A stretch of DNA of 44,078 nucleotides from Mesorhizobium sp. ORS 3324 (GTDB lineage: Bacteria; Pseudomonadota; Alphaproteobacteria; Rhizobiales; Rhizobiaceae), in NCBI GenBank assembly GCA_000824825.2, contig LM655200.1, forward strand, positions 113,748 to 157,825, given 5' to 3'. Shown in pieces: positions 6,803 through 15,256 of this stretch. Below the pieces are notes generated by a model. The model was not told the DNA's origin. It did no database searches and saw only the letters and a program-made list of their open reading frames with translations. Each line of letters begins with the position of its first letter. Position 1 is the first letter of the stretch. The position numbers and the translations under genes are program-made.

Positions 6803-7786
6803 ATGTCTGGTAATTTCTGGAAGTTCGGTATTGCCGCGGCGCTCGTCCTTCTGCCGGCGTCCATCGCGTCGGCGCAGGAAGCCCCCGACGCGGACCAGAC
6901 GGCCGCGCTGTGCCACGGCGGCGGATCCATATGCGTAAGCGCAAAGATACCGGCCCTCAGGGCGACGACCCAGGCGCTGCAGAGCTGGATGAGCCCCGAC
7001 GTCGGCGCCGCATGGGCAGCCGGCTACAAGGGCAAGGGCGTCACCATCACCATCGTCGACGACTTCAGCAGTTCATCGCGCTTTTACGGCAATTTCGGCA
7101 TCGGCACGCAATACCAGCGGCACGGCGAATGGACGCGGGAGGAAGCAAGCATGATTGCGCCCGCCGCGACCATCCGCTCCAAGGATTTCTCGACGAGTTC
7201 GGCCGTCCCGCTGGCACGCGGCCTGAACGTGCTCAACCTCAGCTACGGCATGTACACCACCGCGGGCTACAGCGTGAACCAGATCTGGTGGGCTCCGGAG
7301 GAGTCCTCGATTATCTCCTACGCCAGCAAGGGATCGGCCATCGTCTCGAAGGCGGCCGGCAATGACTCGGTCGCCATCGGTGGCGTCGTCAACGGCCAGC
7401 AGGATTATCTCGACCTTGCCCTGATCGGCAAACCGACCGCGGTCTTCGTCGGCGCGCTGTCGACGAATGGCACGACATCCAGCAAGGCTCAGCTTGCCTG
7501 GTATTCCAACTATGCCGGCTCCGACCCGACCGTGCAGAGCCATTTCCTGGTGGTCGGCGTCGAAGGCGACAAGACCGGCCTCTACGGCACGTCCTTCGCC
7601 GCGCCGATCATCTCCGGCTACGCCGCGATCATCGGCAGCAAATTCACCAGGGCGACGCCGGTTCAGATCACGAACGACCTGCTCAACACCGCTCGCACCG
7701 ACACTCTGGTCAATTACGACCCTTCCGTTTACGGCAAGGGCGAAGCAAGCCTTTCGCGGGCGTTGGCACCCGTGGCTATACATTGA
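6803..7786 (+). CDS. Secreted subtilisin-like (S8) serine protease
   Basis: This 327-residue protein begins with a signal peptide (ALVLLPASIASA, cleavage before QEA). It carries a compact S8 fold with candidate triad Asp86 or Asp87 (in TIVDDF), His107 (in QRHGEW) and Ser264 (in GTSFAAPIISG), plus the oxyanion Asn187 in AAGND. The His motif lacks the usual HGTHVA sequence, but the following MIAPAATI fits the family. The Asp-to-His spacing of about 20 residues is short, so activity is likely but not certain. The ATG at 6803 is chosen because GGGAG lies eight bases upstream; the in-frame TTG at 6785 is less good. There is no obvious I9 propeptide. It lies downstream of another secreted protein and they may form an operon. 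Confidence 0.85.
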   Translation: MSGNFWKFGIAAALVLLPASIASAQEAPDADQTAALCHGGGSICVSAKIPALRATTQALQSWMSPDVGAAWAAGYKGKGVTITIVDDFSSSSRFYGNFGIGTQYQRHGEWTREEASMIAPAATIRSKDFSTSSAVPLARGLNVLNLSYGMYTTAGYSVNQIWWAPEESSIISYASKGSAIVSKAAGNDSVAIGGVVNGQQDYLDLALIGKPTAVFVGALSTNGTTSSKAQLAWYSNYAGSDPTVQSHFLVVGVEGDKTGLYGTSFAAPIISGYAAIIGSKFTRATPVQITNDLLNTARTDTLVNYDPSVYGKGEASLSRALAPVAIH

Positions 7787-7807
7787 GCGGCAGCGACCGT
7801 TCCGGAT

Positions 7808-9076
7808 CTAAGCGTCAAGAGCTCTCGCGGCGCGTTTGAGCAGCGCGCCGCGATCCATGGTGAACCCGGAATCCACCCATTCCCTCTCGAGGTTTTTCAG
7901 CGTGGCGCCAAGCTTCGGACCTGGCGACGCGCCGAGCTCGGTCAGGTCGGCGCCCTTGATCGGAAAGACGGGTCTTTCCCACTTCAGGGCGAAATTGAGC
8001 AGGCGCGAGTAGCCGCCGGCTTCCATCATTGCCTGGTTGTCTACGACGGCGCGCCCCCGCGCCGCGGCGAGCGCGAGCCGCAGCCGGTCAAGAAAACCGC
8101 CGCGATTGCCGAAATAGAGCTTTTTCGAGAATTCCGTCTCGGTCGCCCTGGAGTCAGTCGGAACGGTCAGCGCCCAGTGCCGCAGCCGCTCCCCCTCCGC
8201 GGTTGAAAATCTCAGCCTTTCGGCAAGCGTCTTCATGCGCGCGGCATCCGGCGGAACGACGGCCTCCAGCCTCAGCATCGGATCGGCCGCCCAGCCGAGG
8301 TCCTTTTCGGTCCTGACCAGCCCGTGAATGGCGTCGATGCCCCACTTCTCGCTCTCCGGCAGCACGGCGGACAGCACGCCGGCCTGGCGCATCCACAACA
8401 GGGCGCGCGAGGGATCCGGCGCCGAAAGCAGCTTCTTCAATTCGGACCAGATGCGCTCGGCCGAAAGCCTGCTTAGCCCGTCCTTCAGCCTGGCGCAGGC
8501 CTTCAGGCCTTCGGCGTCGGGCCGGCCGTCGCCATACCAGGCAAAGAAGCGGAAGAAGCGCAGGATGCGCAGGTAATCCTCGCGGATGCGCGCCTCCGGA
8601 TCGCCGATGAAGCGCAGCCGCCGCGCCGCTATATCGGCGACACCGCCGACAAGGTCCACGACCGTGCCGTCGGCCTCGGCATAGAGCGCGTTGATGGTGA
8701 AGTCGCGCCGTTCTGCGTCAAGCTTCCAGTCGCGCCCGAACGTCACTTTCGCCCGCCGGCCGTCGGTCTCGATATCGGCCCTGAGGGTGGTGACTTCATA
8801 GGGCTTGCCGCCCGCGACCACCGTGATGGTTCCATGCTCGATGCCGGTCGGCACCGTCTTGAAGCCGGCGGCCTCGGCACGGCGGATCGTTTCCTCGGGC
8901 ACGGTCGTGGTGGCGATGTCGATGTCGGCGACCGGTTGGCCGATCAGCGCATTGCGCACCGCGCCGCCCGCCACGCGCGCCTCCTCGCCGCCCTCCTTCA
9001 GCGCGGCAAGCAGGCGCTGCAGATGCTTTTCGCCGAGCCAGCCGGCCCTGCCCGACAGAGACATCTCGGCGCTCAC
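7808..9076 (-). CDS. cca: CCA tRNA nucleotidyltransferase
   Basis: This enzyme adds or repairs the 3'-CCA end of tRNAs using CTP and ATP. The 422-residue protein has the class II polymerase-beta head (GGAVRNALIGQPVADIDIATT, with the two catalytic Asp), the RRDFTINAL motif and the helical neck (RIREDYLRILRFFRFFAWYG), as in alphaproteobacterial Cca. The GTG start at 9076 overlaps the stop of the upstream Nudix gene (GTGA). An ATG at 9064 in the same frame is possible. It is the last gene of a three-gene coupled operon (DUF1285, Nudix, cca). It converges with the subtilisin-like gene with only 21 nt between the stops. Confidence 0.95.
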   Translation of the reverse strand: MSAEMSLSGRAGWLGEKHLQRLLAALKEGGEEARVAGGAVRNALIGQPVADIDIATTTVPEETIRRAEAAGFKTVPTGIEHGTITVVAGGKPYEVTTLRADIETDGRRAKVTFGRDWKLDAERRDFTINALYAEADGTVVDLVGGVADIAARRLRFIGDPEARIREDYLRILRFFRFFAWYGDGRPDAEGLKACARLKDGLSRLSAERIWSELKKLLSAPDPSRALLWMRQAGVLSAVLPESEKWGIDAIHGLVRTEKDLGWAADPMLRLEAVVPPDAARMKTLAERLRFSTAEGERLRHWALTVPTDSRATETEFSKKLYFGNRGGFLDRLRLALAAARGRAVVDNQAMMEAGGYSRLLNFALKWERPVFPIKGADLTELGASPGPKLGATLKNLEREWVDSGFTMDRGALLKRAARALDA

Positions 9077-9705
9077 GCATAGAACCTTTCATAGAGCGTG
9101 CGGATGATGCCGGCGGTGACGCCCCAGATGCGCTGGCCGCCATAGGGCATCTCGTAAAAGAACCATTCGAGGTCGTTCCACATGCGGCTGTCGCGGGCAT
9201 GGTTGGCGGGGTCCATCAGGAAGCGCAGCGGCACTTCGAAGGCCGCGTCGACCTCGTCGGCATTGAGCGTCAGCGAAAAGCCCGGCCGCACCACGGAAAG
9301 CACCGGCACGATGCGATAGCCGCTGCCGGAAACATAGTCGGGCATGCGGCCGATGATCTCGATGTGGTCGCGGTCGAGGCCGATCTCCTCGAAGGTCTCG
9401 CGCAGCGCGGTGGCCTCGGGGCCGGGATCGGTGGGGTCGATCGTGCCGCCGGGAAAGGCCACCTGGCCGGAATGGCTGCGCAGTTTTTCCGCTCGCTTGG
9501 TGAGCAGCACCGTGGCGCCGTCGGCGTGATCGATGACCGGGATAAGCACCGCGGCGTCGCGCAGCGGCTTTATGTGCCGCAGCCTGGGATGGCCGGGATT
9601 GAAGCGATGATCGCCGAACTCGTCGTCTGGCTGCACCTCGGCCTGCGCCGCGACGCGGGCGCGAAAATCCGCGATCGAGAACGATGCCGGCGCCACCTGG
9701 TCCAT
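9073..9705 (-). CDS. Nudix hydrolase, CoA pyrophosphatase type
   Basis: This 210-residue Nudix protein has the variant signature of coenzyme A pyrophosphatases (NudL/NUDT7 group): LLTKRAEKLRSHSGQVAFPGG, then DPTDPG and TALRETFEEIGL. The Glu residues in RETFEE should bind the metal ions. The expected reaction splits CoA or CoA esters to phosphopantetheine and 3',5'-ADP. Substrate assignment follows from the motif and is not proven. The ATG at 9705 overlaps the stop of the DUF1285 gene (TGATG), and its own stop overlaps the cca start, so the three genes are translationally coupled. Confidence 0.92.
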   Translation of the reverse strand: MDQVAPASFSIADFRARVAAQAEVQPDDEFGDHRFNPGHPRLRHIKPLRDAAVLIPVIDHADGATVLLTKRAEKLRSHSGQVAFPGGTIDPTDPGPEATALRETFEEIGLDRDHIEIIGRMPDYVSGSGYRIVPVLSVVRPGFSLTLNADEVDAAFEVPLRFLMDPANHARDSRMWNDLEWFFYEMPYGGQRIWGVTAGIIRTLYERFYA

Positions 9706-10349
9706 CACGCGCTGAGCCGCTCGAGTTTTTCGGCGGGCATGATCGGATAGACCTCGCCGCCGGAGCGGACGGCGAACATCGCCTTGCCGTCGACGTCGAT
9801 CTCCTCGCCATGCTCGACGAGTTCGTACATCACCGGCCGCGCCACCAGGGCTTCCAGCCGCCCGCGAACCAGCACATAGGGCTTGAGCCCGCCGGTCTCC
9901 TCCTCGTCGACGAAGCGTAGCGGATGGCCGGGACCGGCGGCGACGACATCGCCGACATTGGTGCGGAAGGTGATGACCCGCTCGTCGCCGGTCCCCGATA
10001 CGTTCATCTCGACGGCAATGAAGGGCGCATCGGCGACGCGGATGCCCACACGCTCCACCGGCGTCACCAGATAGGTCCTGCCGTCGGTGTCCTTGCGCAG
10101 GACGCTCGAAAAAAGCTGCACCAGCGGCATGCGGCCGATCGGCGTGCCGAGATAGAACCATGTGCCGTCGGCCTTGATCTCCATGTCGAGATCGCCGCAG
10201 AAATCCGGATTCCAGCGCTCCACCGGGGCTGGCCCCCTGCCGGCCCGCGCCGCCCGCGAGATCAGCGCTTCCAGCCCGCGCGCCTCGGCGGCGCCCGTCA
10301 GGCTCTGTTCGCTCAGGCTTTGCTCGCGATGTCCGCAATCATCGGTCAT
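9705..10349 (-). CDS. DUF1285 domain protein
   Basis: This 214-residue soluble protein belongs to the DUF1285 family. The conserved N-terminal part is VERWNPDFCGDLDMEIKADGTWFYLGTPIGR, then PLVQLFSSVLRKD and YLVTPVERVGIRVADAPF. No catalytic motif is known for the family. The ATG at 10349 is used; a GTG two codons earlier (10355) is also in frame. It heads the operon with the Nudix and cca genes and is divergent from the moxR operon across a gap of about 145 nt. That arrangement is common in Rhizobiales, from general knowledge. Confidence 0.9.
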   Translation of the reverse strand: MTDDCGHREQSLSEQSLTGAAEARGLEALISRAARAGRGPAPVERWNPDFCGDLDMEIKADGTWFYLGTPIGRMPLVQLFSSVLRKDTDGRTYLVTPVERVGIRVADAPFIAVEMNVSGTGDERVITFRTNVGDVVAAGPGHPLRFVDEEETGGLKPYVLVRGRLEALVARPVMYELVEHGEEIDVDGKAMFAVRSGGEVYPIMPAEKLERLSA

Positions 10350-10494
10350 GGTCACGAAATAGTCACTGTTGTTTCGCTTGTCAGCCTAAGTCTGTGATTT
10401 AAGTTCAATCGAAGGCGCCAGGCGAGCCCGAATCGCGGCATTCTGCGACTCTGAGAGTGCAGGCCGGTATTTCCAACCACAAGGACCGAGCGGC

Positions 10495-11499
10495 ATGAGC
10501 GTGATGATCAAGGAAAGCCCGTTGAGCGACAAGGCGATGATCGAGGAGGCCGAGAAGGCGCTGGCCGACATCTCTAAGGTCCGCGATGCCGTAGGCCGCG
10601 TGATCTTCGGCCAGGAAGCCGTTGTCGAGCGCACGCTGGTGGCGCTGCTTGCCGGGGGCCATGCGCTGCTCGTCGGCGTGCCGGGCCTCGCCAAGACCAA
10701 GCTGGTCGAGACGCTTGGCATCGTGCTCGGTCTCGATTCCCGCCGCATCCAGTTCACGCCCGACCTGATGCCGTCCGACATCCTCGGCTCGGAAGTGATG
10801 GAACAGGACGAATTCGGCAAGCGCTCCTTCCGCTTCATCCCGGGACCGATCTTCACGCAGCTTCTGATGGCCGACGAGATCAACCGCGCCTCGCCGCGCA
10901 CGCAGTCGGCGCTGCTGCAGTCGATGCAGGAATATCACGTCACCATCGCCGGCGTCCGCTACGACCTGCCTTCGCCCTTCCACGTTCTGGCGACGCAGAA
11001 CCCGCTGGAGCAGGAAGGCACCTACCCGCTGCCGGAAGCCCAGCTCGACCGCTTCCTGATGCAGGTCGACATTCTCTATCCCGACATCGAGGCGGAACGT
11101 CGCATCCTGCTCGAAACGACCGGCGTCGAGGAGGCCAAGGCCGACAATGTGCTGCAGCCGGCGAGACTCAAGGAAATTCAGGCGCTGATCCGCCGTATGC
11201 CGGTGCCGGAGAGCGTCGTCGAGGCGATCCTCAAGCTGGTGCGTTCGGCCCGCCCAGGCGAGGGCAATGCCGACACCGACAAGCACGTCGCCTGGGGCCC
11301 TGGTCCCCGTGCCAGCCAGGCGCTGACCCTGTGCGCCCGCGCGCGTGCCCTATATGATGGAAGGCTGGCGCCGTCGGCCGACGACATCCGCGCCCTGGCC
11401 GAGCCGGTGCTGCAGCATCGTATGGCGCTGACCTTCGCTGCCCGCGCCGAAGGCACTTCGGTGCGCGACGTGGTGGCGAAACTGGCAAAAGGCATCTGA
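10495..11499 (+). CDS. MoxR-family AAA+ ATPase
   Basis: This 334-residue AAA+ ATPase is of the MoxR class, thought to act as a chaperone for maturation of von Willebrand-factor A (VWA)-type proteins. Motifs are the MoxR-type Walker A GVPGLAKTKLVE (Ala replaces the usual Gly before Lys, normal for MoxR), Walker B LLMADEINRASPRTQSALLQSMQE, sensor 1 VLATQNPLEQEGTYPLPEAQLDRF and the C-terminal lid helices. It is the first gene of a four-gene operon; its TGA overlaps the ATG of the DUF58 gene by one base. It lies opposite the DUF1285 operon, so the gap at 10350-10494 should hold both promoters. Confidence 0.95.
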   Translation: MSVMIKESPLSDKAMIEEAEKALADISKVRDAVGRVIFGQEAVVERTLVALLAGGHALLVGVPGLAKTKLVETLGIVLGLDSRRIQFTPDLMPSDILGSEVMEQDEFGKRSFRFIPGPIFTQLLMADEINRASPRTQSALLQSMQEYHVTIAGVRYDLPSPFHVLATQNPLEQEGTYPLPEAQLDRFLMQVDILYPDIEAERRILLETTGVEEAKADNVLQPARLKEIQALIRRMPVPESVVEAILKLVRSARPGEGNADTDKHVAWGPGPRASQALTLCARARALYDGRLAPSADDIRALAEPVLQHRMALTFAARAEGTSVRDVVAKLAKGI

Positions 11500-12440
11500 T
11501 GGGTCGAATAGGCGAGGTCCAGGCACCGGTTGCGACGCGCGACGCGCTCGCCCGTGGCCGGTTGCGGGCCTCCTTGGTGCCAGACCTGCTGGTCGAGGCC
11601 CGCCGCATCGTCAACACGGTGATTGCCGGCTGGCACGGTCGCCGCAAGCGCGGCATCGGCGAGAATTTCTGGCAGTTCCGGCCCTATGTCGAAGGGGACT
11701 CCTCGCGCATCGACTGGCGCCGCTCGGCGCGCGACGACCACACCTATGTGCGCGACCGCGAGTGGGAAGCGGCCCACACCGTGTGGCTCTGGGCAGACCC
11801 CTCCCCTTCCATGCTCTTTAAATCGGCGGGCGCGATGGTTTCCAAGGAATCGCGCGCGCTGGTGCTGGCGCTTGCGCTGGCCGAACTCCTGTCGCGCAGC
11901 GGCGAGCGCATCGCCTGGCCGGGCTTGACCGATCCCTTCACCGCCCGCAACGGCGCGGAGCGGATCGCAGCCCAACTCGGCTCGGCCGGCTCGCTGCCGG
12001 CCAAGCCCGATCTGTCGGCCATCCGCCGCTTCTGCGATATCGTCATCGTCAGCGACTTCCTCGATCCGGTCGAGGAAACCATGACCTGGCTTGACGTGCT
12101 CGCCCGTCACGGCGTGCGCGCGCATCTGATCGAGGTCGCCGACCCGGCCGAGGAGACCTTCCCCTATGCCGGCCGCACCGAGTTCACCGATCCCGAGACC
12201 GGCGATAAGCTGACCGCCGGCCGCGCCGAAACGCTGGCTCAGGAATACCGCCTGCTCTACATCGCCCGCCGTCAGGAACTGGCCGGCTGGTGCAAGCGTC
12301 TCGGCTGGAGCTTCACTGTCAACCACACTGACCGCCTCGCCTCCGAGGCGCTGGTGCGCGTGCACATGGCGATGACCGCCGGCGGCAGCCATCGCGGGCT
12401 GAGCGCCGGTATCGGGCAGCTCGGAAAGGCGACCGCATGA
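11499..12440 (+). CDS. DUF58 domain protein
   Basis: This 313-residue protein has the DUF58 signature near residues 45-85 (IGENFWQFRPYVEGDSSRID, then WRRSARDDHTYVRDREWEA) and a degenerate VWA-like fold after it (WADPSPSMLF, VIVSDFLDP). DUF58 proteins are usual partners of MoxR ATPases and are the presumed clients. Its start overlaps the moxR stop and its stop overlaps the next ATG by four bases, so translation is coupled on both sides. No signal peptide is seen, so it is probably cytoplasmic and docked to the following membrane proteins. Confidence 0.93.
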   Translation: MGRIGEVQAPVATRDALARGRLRASLVPDLLVEARRIVNTVIAGWHGRRKRGIGENFWQFRPYVEGDSSRIDWRRSARDDHTYVRDREWEAAHTVWLWADPSPSMLFKSAGAMVSKESRALVLALALAELLSRSGERIAWPGLTDPFTARNGAERIAAQLGSAGSLPAKPDLSAIRRFCDIVIVSDFLDPVEETMTWLDVLARHGVRAHLIEVADPAEETFPYAGRTEFTDPETGDKLTAGRAETLAQEYRLLYIARRQELAGWCKRLGWSFTVNHTDRLASEALVRVHMAMTAGGSHRGLSAGIGQLGKATA

Positions 12441-15253
12441 GCTGGCTGCCGCTTTCCTTCGGGGCGCCGATGGTGCTGTGGGGCCTGCTGGCCCTGCCGG
12501 TGATCTGGTGGCTGCTGAGATTGACGCCGCCAAGGCCGCAGACGGAGGTCTTTCCACCGCTCAGGATCCTCGCCCGCGTCTTCAGGCGCGAAGAGACGCC
12601 GCATCAAAGCCCCTGGTGGCTGACGCTGCTGAGGCTGTTGATGGCGGCGCTGGTCGTCATGGCGCTGGCCGAACCTGTCTTCAATCCGCGCGAAAAACTG
12701 CCGGCGGAAGGTTCGGCGCTGGCGCTGGTCATCGACAATGACTGGGCAAGTGCGGCTGACTGGGGCAAGCGCGTCGCAACCGCCGAGCGGCTGATCGCGG
12801 ACGCCGGCTCGAACGGCGTGCCGGTCGTCATCGCCTTCACCGCCGAGAAGCCCAATGCCGAGATCGGCCCCTTCGACGCGTCGGCCGCGCTCGACCGTCT
12901 GCGCGCCGCCAAGCCGCGCCCGGTTCCCACGGACCGCCCGGCCGTCTACGCCCGCGTCGCCGCCGCTTTGGAGCGCCTGCCCGGCGCCAGCGTCGCCGTG
13001 CTTGCCGACGGCCTGGCGGCGAACGGCGACGCGGCCGCTTTCAAGACGCTGTTGGAAAAGAATGCCTCGCGGCTGGTCTGGGCCACGTCCGACCGGCTTT
13101 CGCTGACCGGCCTGATCGGCGCCGACAACCAGGTCGACGGCTTCGCGCTGACTGCCATCCGCGCGCCGGGCGATCCGGCGCCGGCGCAGCTGACGGCAGG
13201 CGCCTTCGACGACAAGGGCCGCCGCATCGCCGACGCGACGCTGACCTTCGCGCCCGGCGAAACCACTGCCACCGGAACAGTGAAGGTGCCGTTCGAGTTG
13301 CGCAACGACTTCGCCTCGATCGCGCTCGACGGCCAGCACCAAGCCGCTGCCGTGCGCGTGCTCGATGAAAGCTCCAAGCGCCGCCGTGTCGGGCTGCTGT
13401 CGCAGGCCGAGGCCGATCAGGCGCAGCCGCTTCTGTCGCCGCTCTACTACATCAAGCGCGCGCTGCAGCCCTTCGCCGACCTGGTCGAGCCGTCGAGCGT
13501 CGATCTGGCCGATGCCATTCCGCAGCTTCTCGACCAGAAGCCGGCAATGATCATCATGGCCGATGTCGGCACCATCCCCGAGCAGGTCCGGCAGCGGCTG
13601 GTCGACTGGGTGAACAACGGCGGCACCCTGGTGCGGTTTGCCGGTCCCCGGCTGGCCGCCGCAGGCAATGACGACGACCTCTTGCCGGTCAGGCTGCGCA
13701 GCGGCGAGCGCGCGCTGGGCGGCGCGCTGTCCTGGACGACCCCGCAGGCGGTCACGGAATTCCCCAAGACCGGCCCGTTCGCCGATCTCGCGCCGCCGAG
13801 CGAGGTGACGGTGAGCCGGCAGGTGCTGGCCGAACCGACGCCCGATATCGTCGAGCGCACCTGGGCGACGCTCGCCGACGGCACACCGCTGGTCACCGGC
13901 ATGAAGAAGGACAAGGGCACGCTGGTGCTATTCCATGTCACACCGGAGGCGACCTGGTCGAACCTGCCGATCTCCGGCAGCTTCGTCGAGATGCTGCGGC
14001 GCATCGTGCAATTGTCGCGCAACCAGGGTGCCGCGGTCGCCAATGCCGAGGCTGCGGCGACATCGCTGGCACCCTACCGGATGATCGGCGCCGACGGCAC
14101 GCTGGTGCCGCCCTCGCCCGATGCGCGGCCGCTCGTTCCGGGCGCCGGCCCGCTGCCGGTGACGCTGGAAAACCCGCCCGGGCTCTATGGATCCGAGACC
14201 GGCGTCTTCGCGCACAACCTGCTCAATCCTTCGAGCACCTTCACGCCGCTTGCGCGCCCGCAGGTCGCGCTGCCGGTGACCGCCGTTCCCTATGCCTTCG
14301 ACGAATCCGAGAACCTGAAGGGCCCGCTGGTCACCGTCGCCCTCCTGCTGATGCTGCTCGACACGCTGGCGGTGCTGTGGATGGGCGGGCTGTTGTCGCG
14401 CCGTCCGCGCCGCGCCGCGGCGACCACTGCTGCCGTGCTGATCGTGCTCGGCGGGCTCTTCGGCCACGCCGATCTCGCCCGCGCGGATGATTCGAAGCCC
14501 GGCGATTCGCAGGCGGTCGAGGACATCTCGAAAACCCGCATCGCCTATGTGATCACCGGCGAGCCCGGCGTCGATTCGATCAGCCGCGCTGGCCTCGAAG
14601 GCCTGACGCGTTTCCTGTTCGAGAAGACGGCGCTCGAGCCCGGCCCGCCGGCCGGCGTCGACATCTCCAAGGACGAGCTGTCCTTCTATCCGCTGATCTA
14701 CTGGCCGATCGACGCCACGGCGCCGATGCCGAGCCAGGCGGCGATCGCCCGCATCGACGCCTACATGCAGCAGGGCGGCACGGTTCTCTTCGACACGCGC
14801 GACCAGTTCTCCAACGGCATCGGCGCCGGATCGACCAGCCCGGCGACGGAGCGGCTGCGCGACATCCTTGCCAATCTCAACGTGCCGCCGCTGGAACCGG
14901 TGCCGTCGGATCATGTGCTGACGAAATCCTTCTTCATCCTTCCGGAATTTCCGGGCCGCTTTAACGGCAGCCCGCTCTGGGTCGAGACCTCGCTCGACGC
15001 CAGCAACACCGAGAACCGTCCGGTGCGCACCGGCGACGGCGTGTCGCCGATCATGATCACCGCCAATGACTTCGCCGGCGCCTGGGCGGTCGACGCGAAC
15101 GGCGATCCGATGCTGCCGACGGTGCCTCCGGATCCGATGCAGCGCGTCTACGCGTTGCGCGCCGGCGTCAACATCATGATGTACATGCTGACCGGCAACT
15201 ACAAATCCGACCAGGTGCATGTGCCCATCCTGCTCGAACGGCTGGGGCAGTAG
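12437..15253 (+). CDS. BatA/DUF4159 membrane protein of the moxR operon
   Basis: This 938-residue protein starts with an aerotolerance-regulator (BatA) N-terminal domain: a membrane helix at about residues 7-27 (APMVLWGLLALPVIWWLLRL) and a second near 60-80 (LLRLLMAALVVMALAEPVFNP). A VWA-like region (ALALVIDNDWASAADWGKR) and a large periplasmic or cytoplasmic middle follow. Two further hydrophobic segments lie near 630-650 and 665-685. The C-terminal 250 residues (TRIAYVITGEPGVDSISRAG to the end) match DUF4159. The MIDAS motif is not typical, so metal binding is doubtful. It overlaps the DUF58 stop by four bases and lies 3 nt before the next gene. The role is inferred as the membrane part of a MoxR-dependent envelope complex. 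Confidence 0.9.
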   Translation: MSWLPLSFGAPMVLWGLLALPVIWWLLRLTPPRPQTEVFPPLRILARVFRREETPHQSPWWLTLLRLLMAALVVMALAEPVFNPREKLPAEGSALALVIDNDWASAADWGKRVATAERLIADAGSNGVPVVIAFTAEKPNAEIGPFDASAALDRLRAAKPRPVPTDRPAVYARVAAALERLPGASVAVLADGLAANGDAAAFKTLLEKNASRLVWATSDRLSLTGLIGADNQVDGFALTAIRAPGDPAPAQLTAGAFDDKGRRIADATLTFAPGETTATGTVKVPFELRNDFASIALDGQHQAAAVRVLDESSKRRRVGLLSQAEADQAQPLLSPLYYIKRALQPFADLVEPSSVDLADAIPQLLDQKPAMIIMADVGTIPEQVRQRLVDWVNNGGTLVRFAGPRLAAAGNDDDLLPVRLRSGERALGGALSWTTPQAVTEFPKTGPFADLAPPSEVTVSRQVLAEPTPDIVERTWATLADGTPLVTGMKKDKGTLVLFHVTPEATWSNLPISGSFVEMLRRIVQLSRNQGAAVANAEAAATSLAPYRMIGADGTLVPPSPDARPLVPGAGPLPVTLENPPGLYGSETGVFAHNLLNPSSTFTPLARPQVALPVTAVPYAFDESENLKGPLVTVALLLMLLDTLAVLWMGGLLSRRPRRAAATTAAVLIVLGGLFGHADLARADDSKPGDSQAVEDISKTRIAYVITGEPGVDSISRAGLEGLTRFLFEKTALEPGPPAGVDISKDELSFYPLIYWPIDATAPMPSQAAIARIDAYMQQGGTVLFDTRDQFSNGIGAGSTSPATERLRDILANLNVPPLEPVPSDHVLTKSFFILPEFPGRFNGSPLWVETSLDASNTENRPVRTGDGVSPIMITANDFAGAWAVDANGDPMLPTVPPDPMQRVYALRAGVNIMMYMLTGNYKSDQVHVPILLERLGQ

Positions 15254-15256
15254 GCC

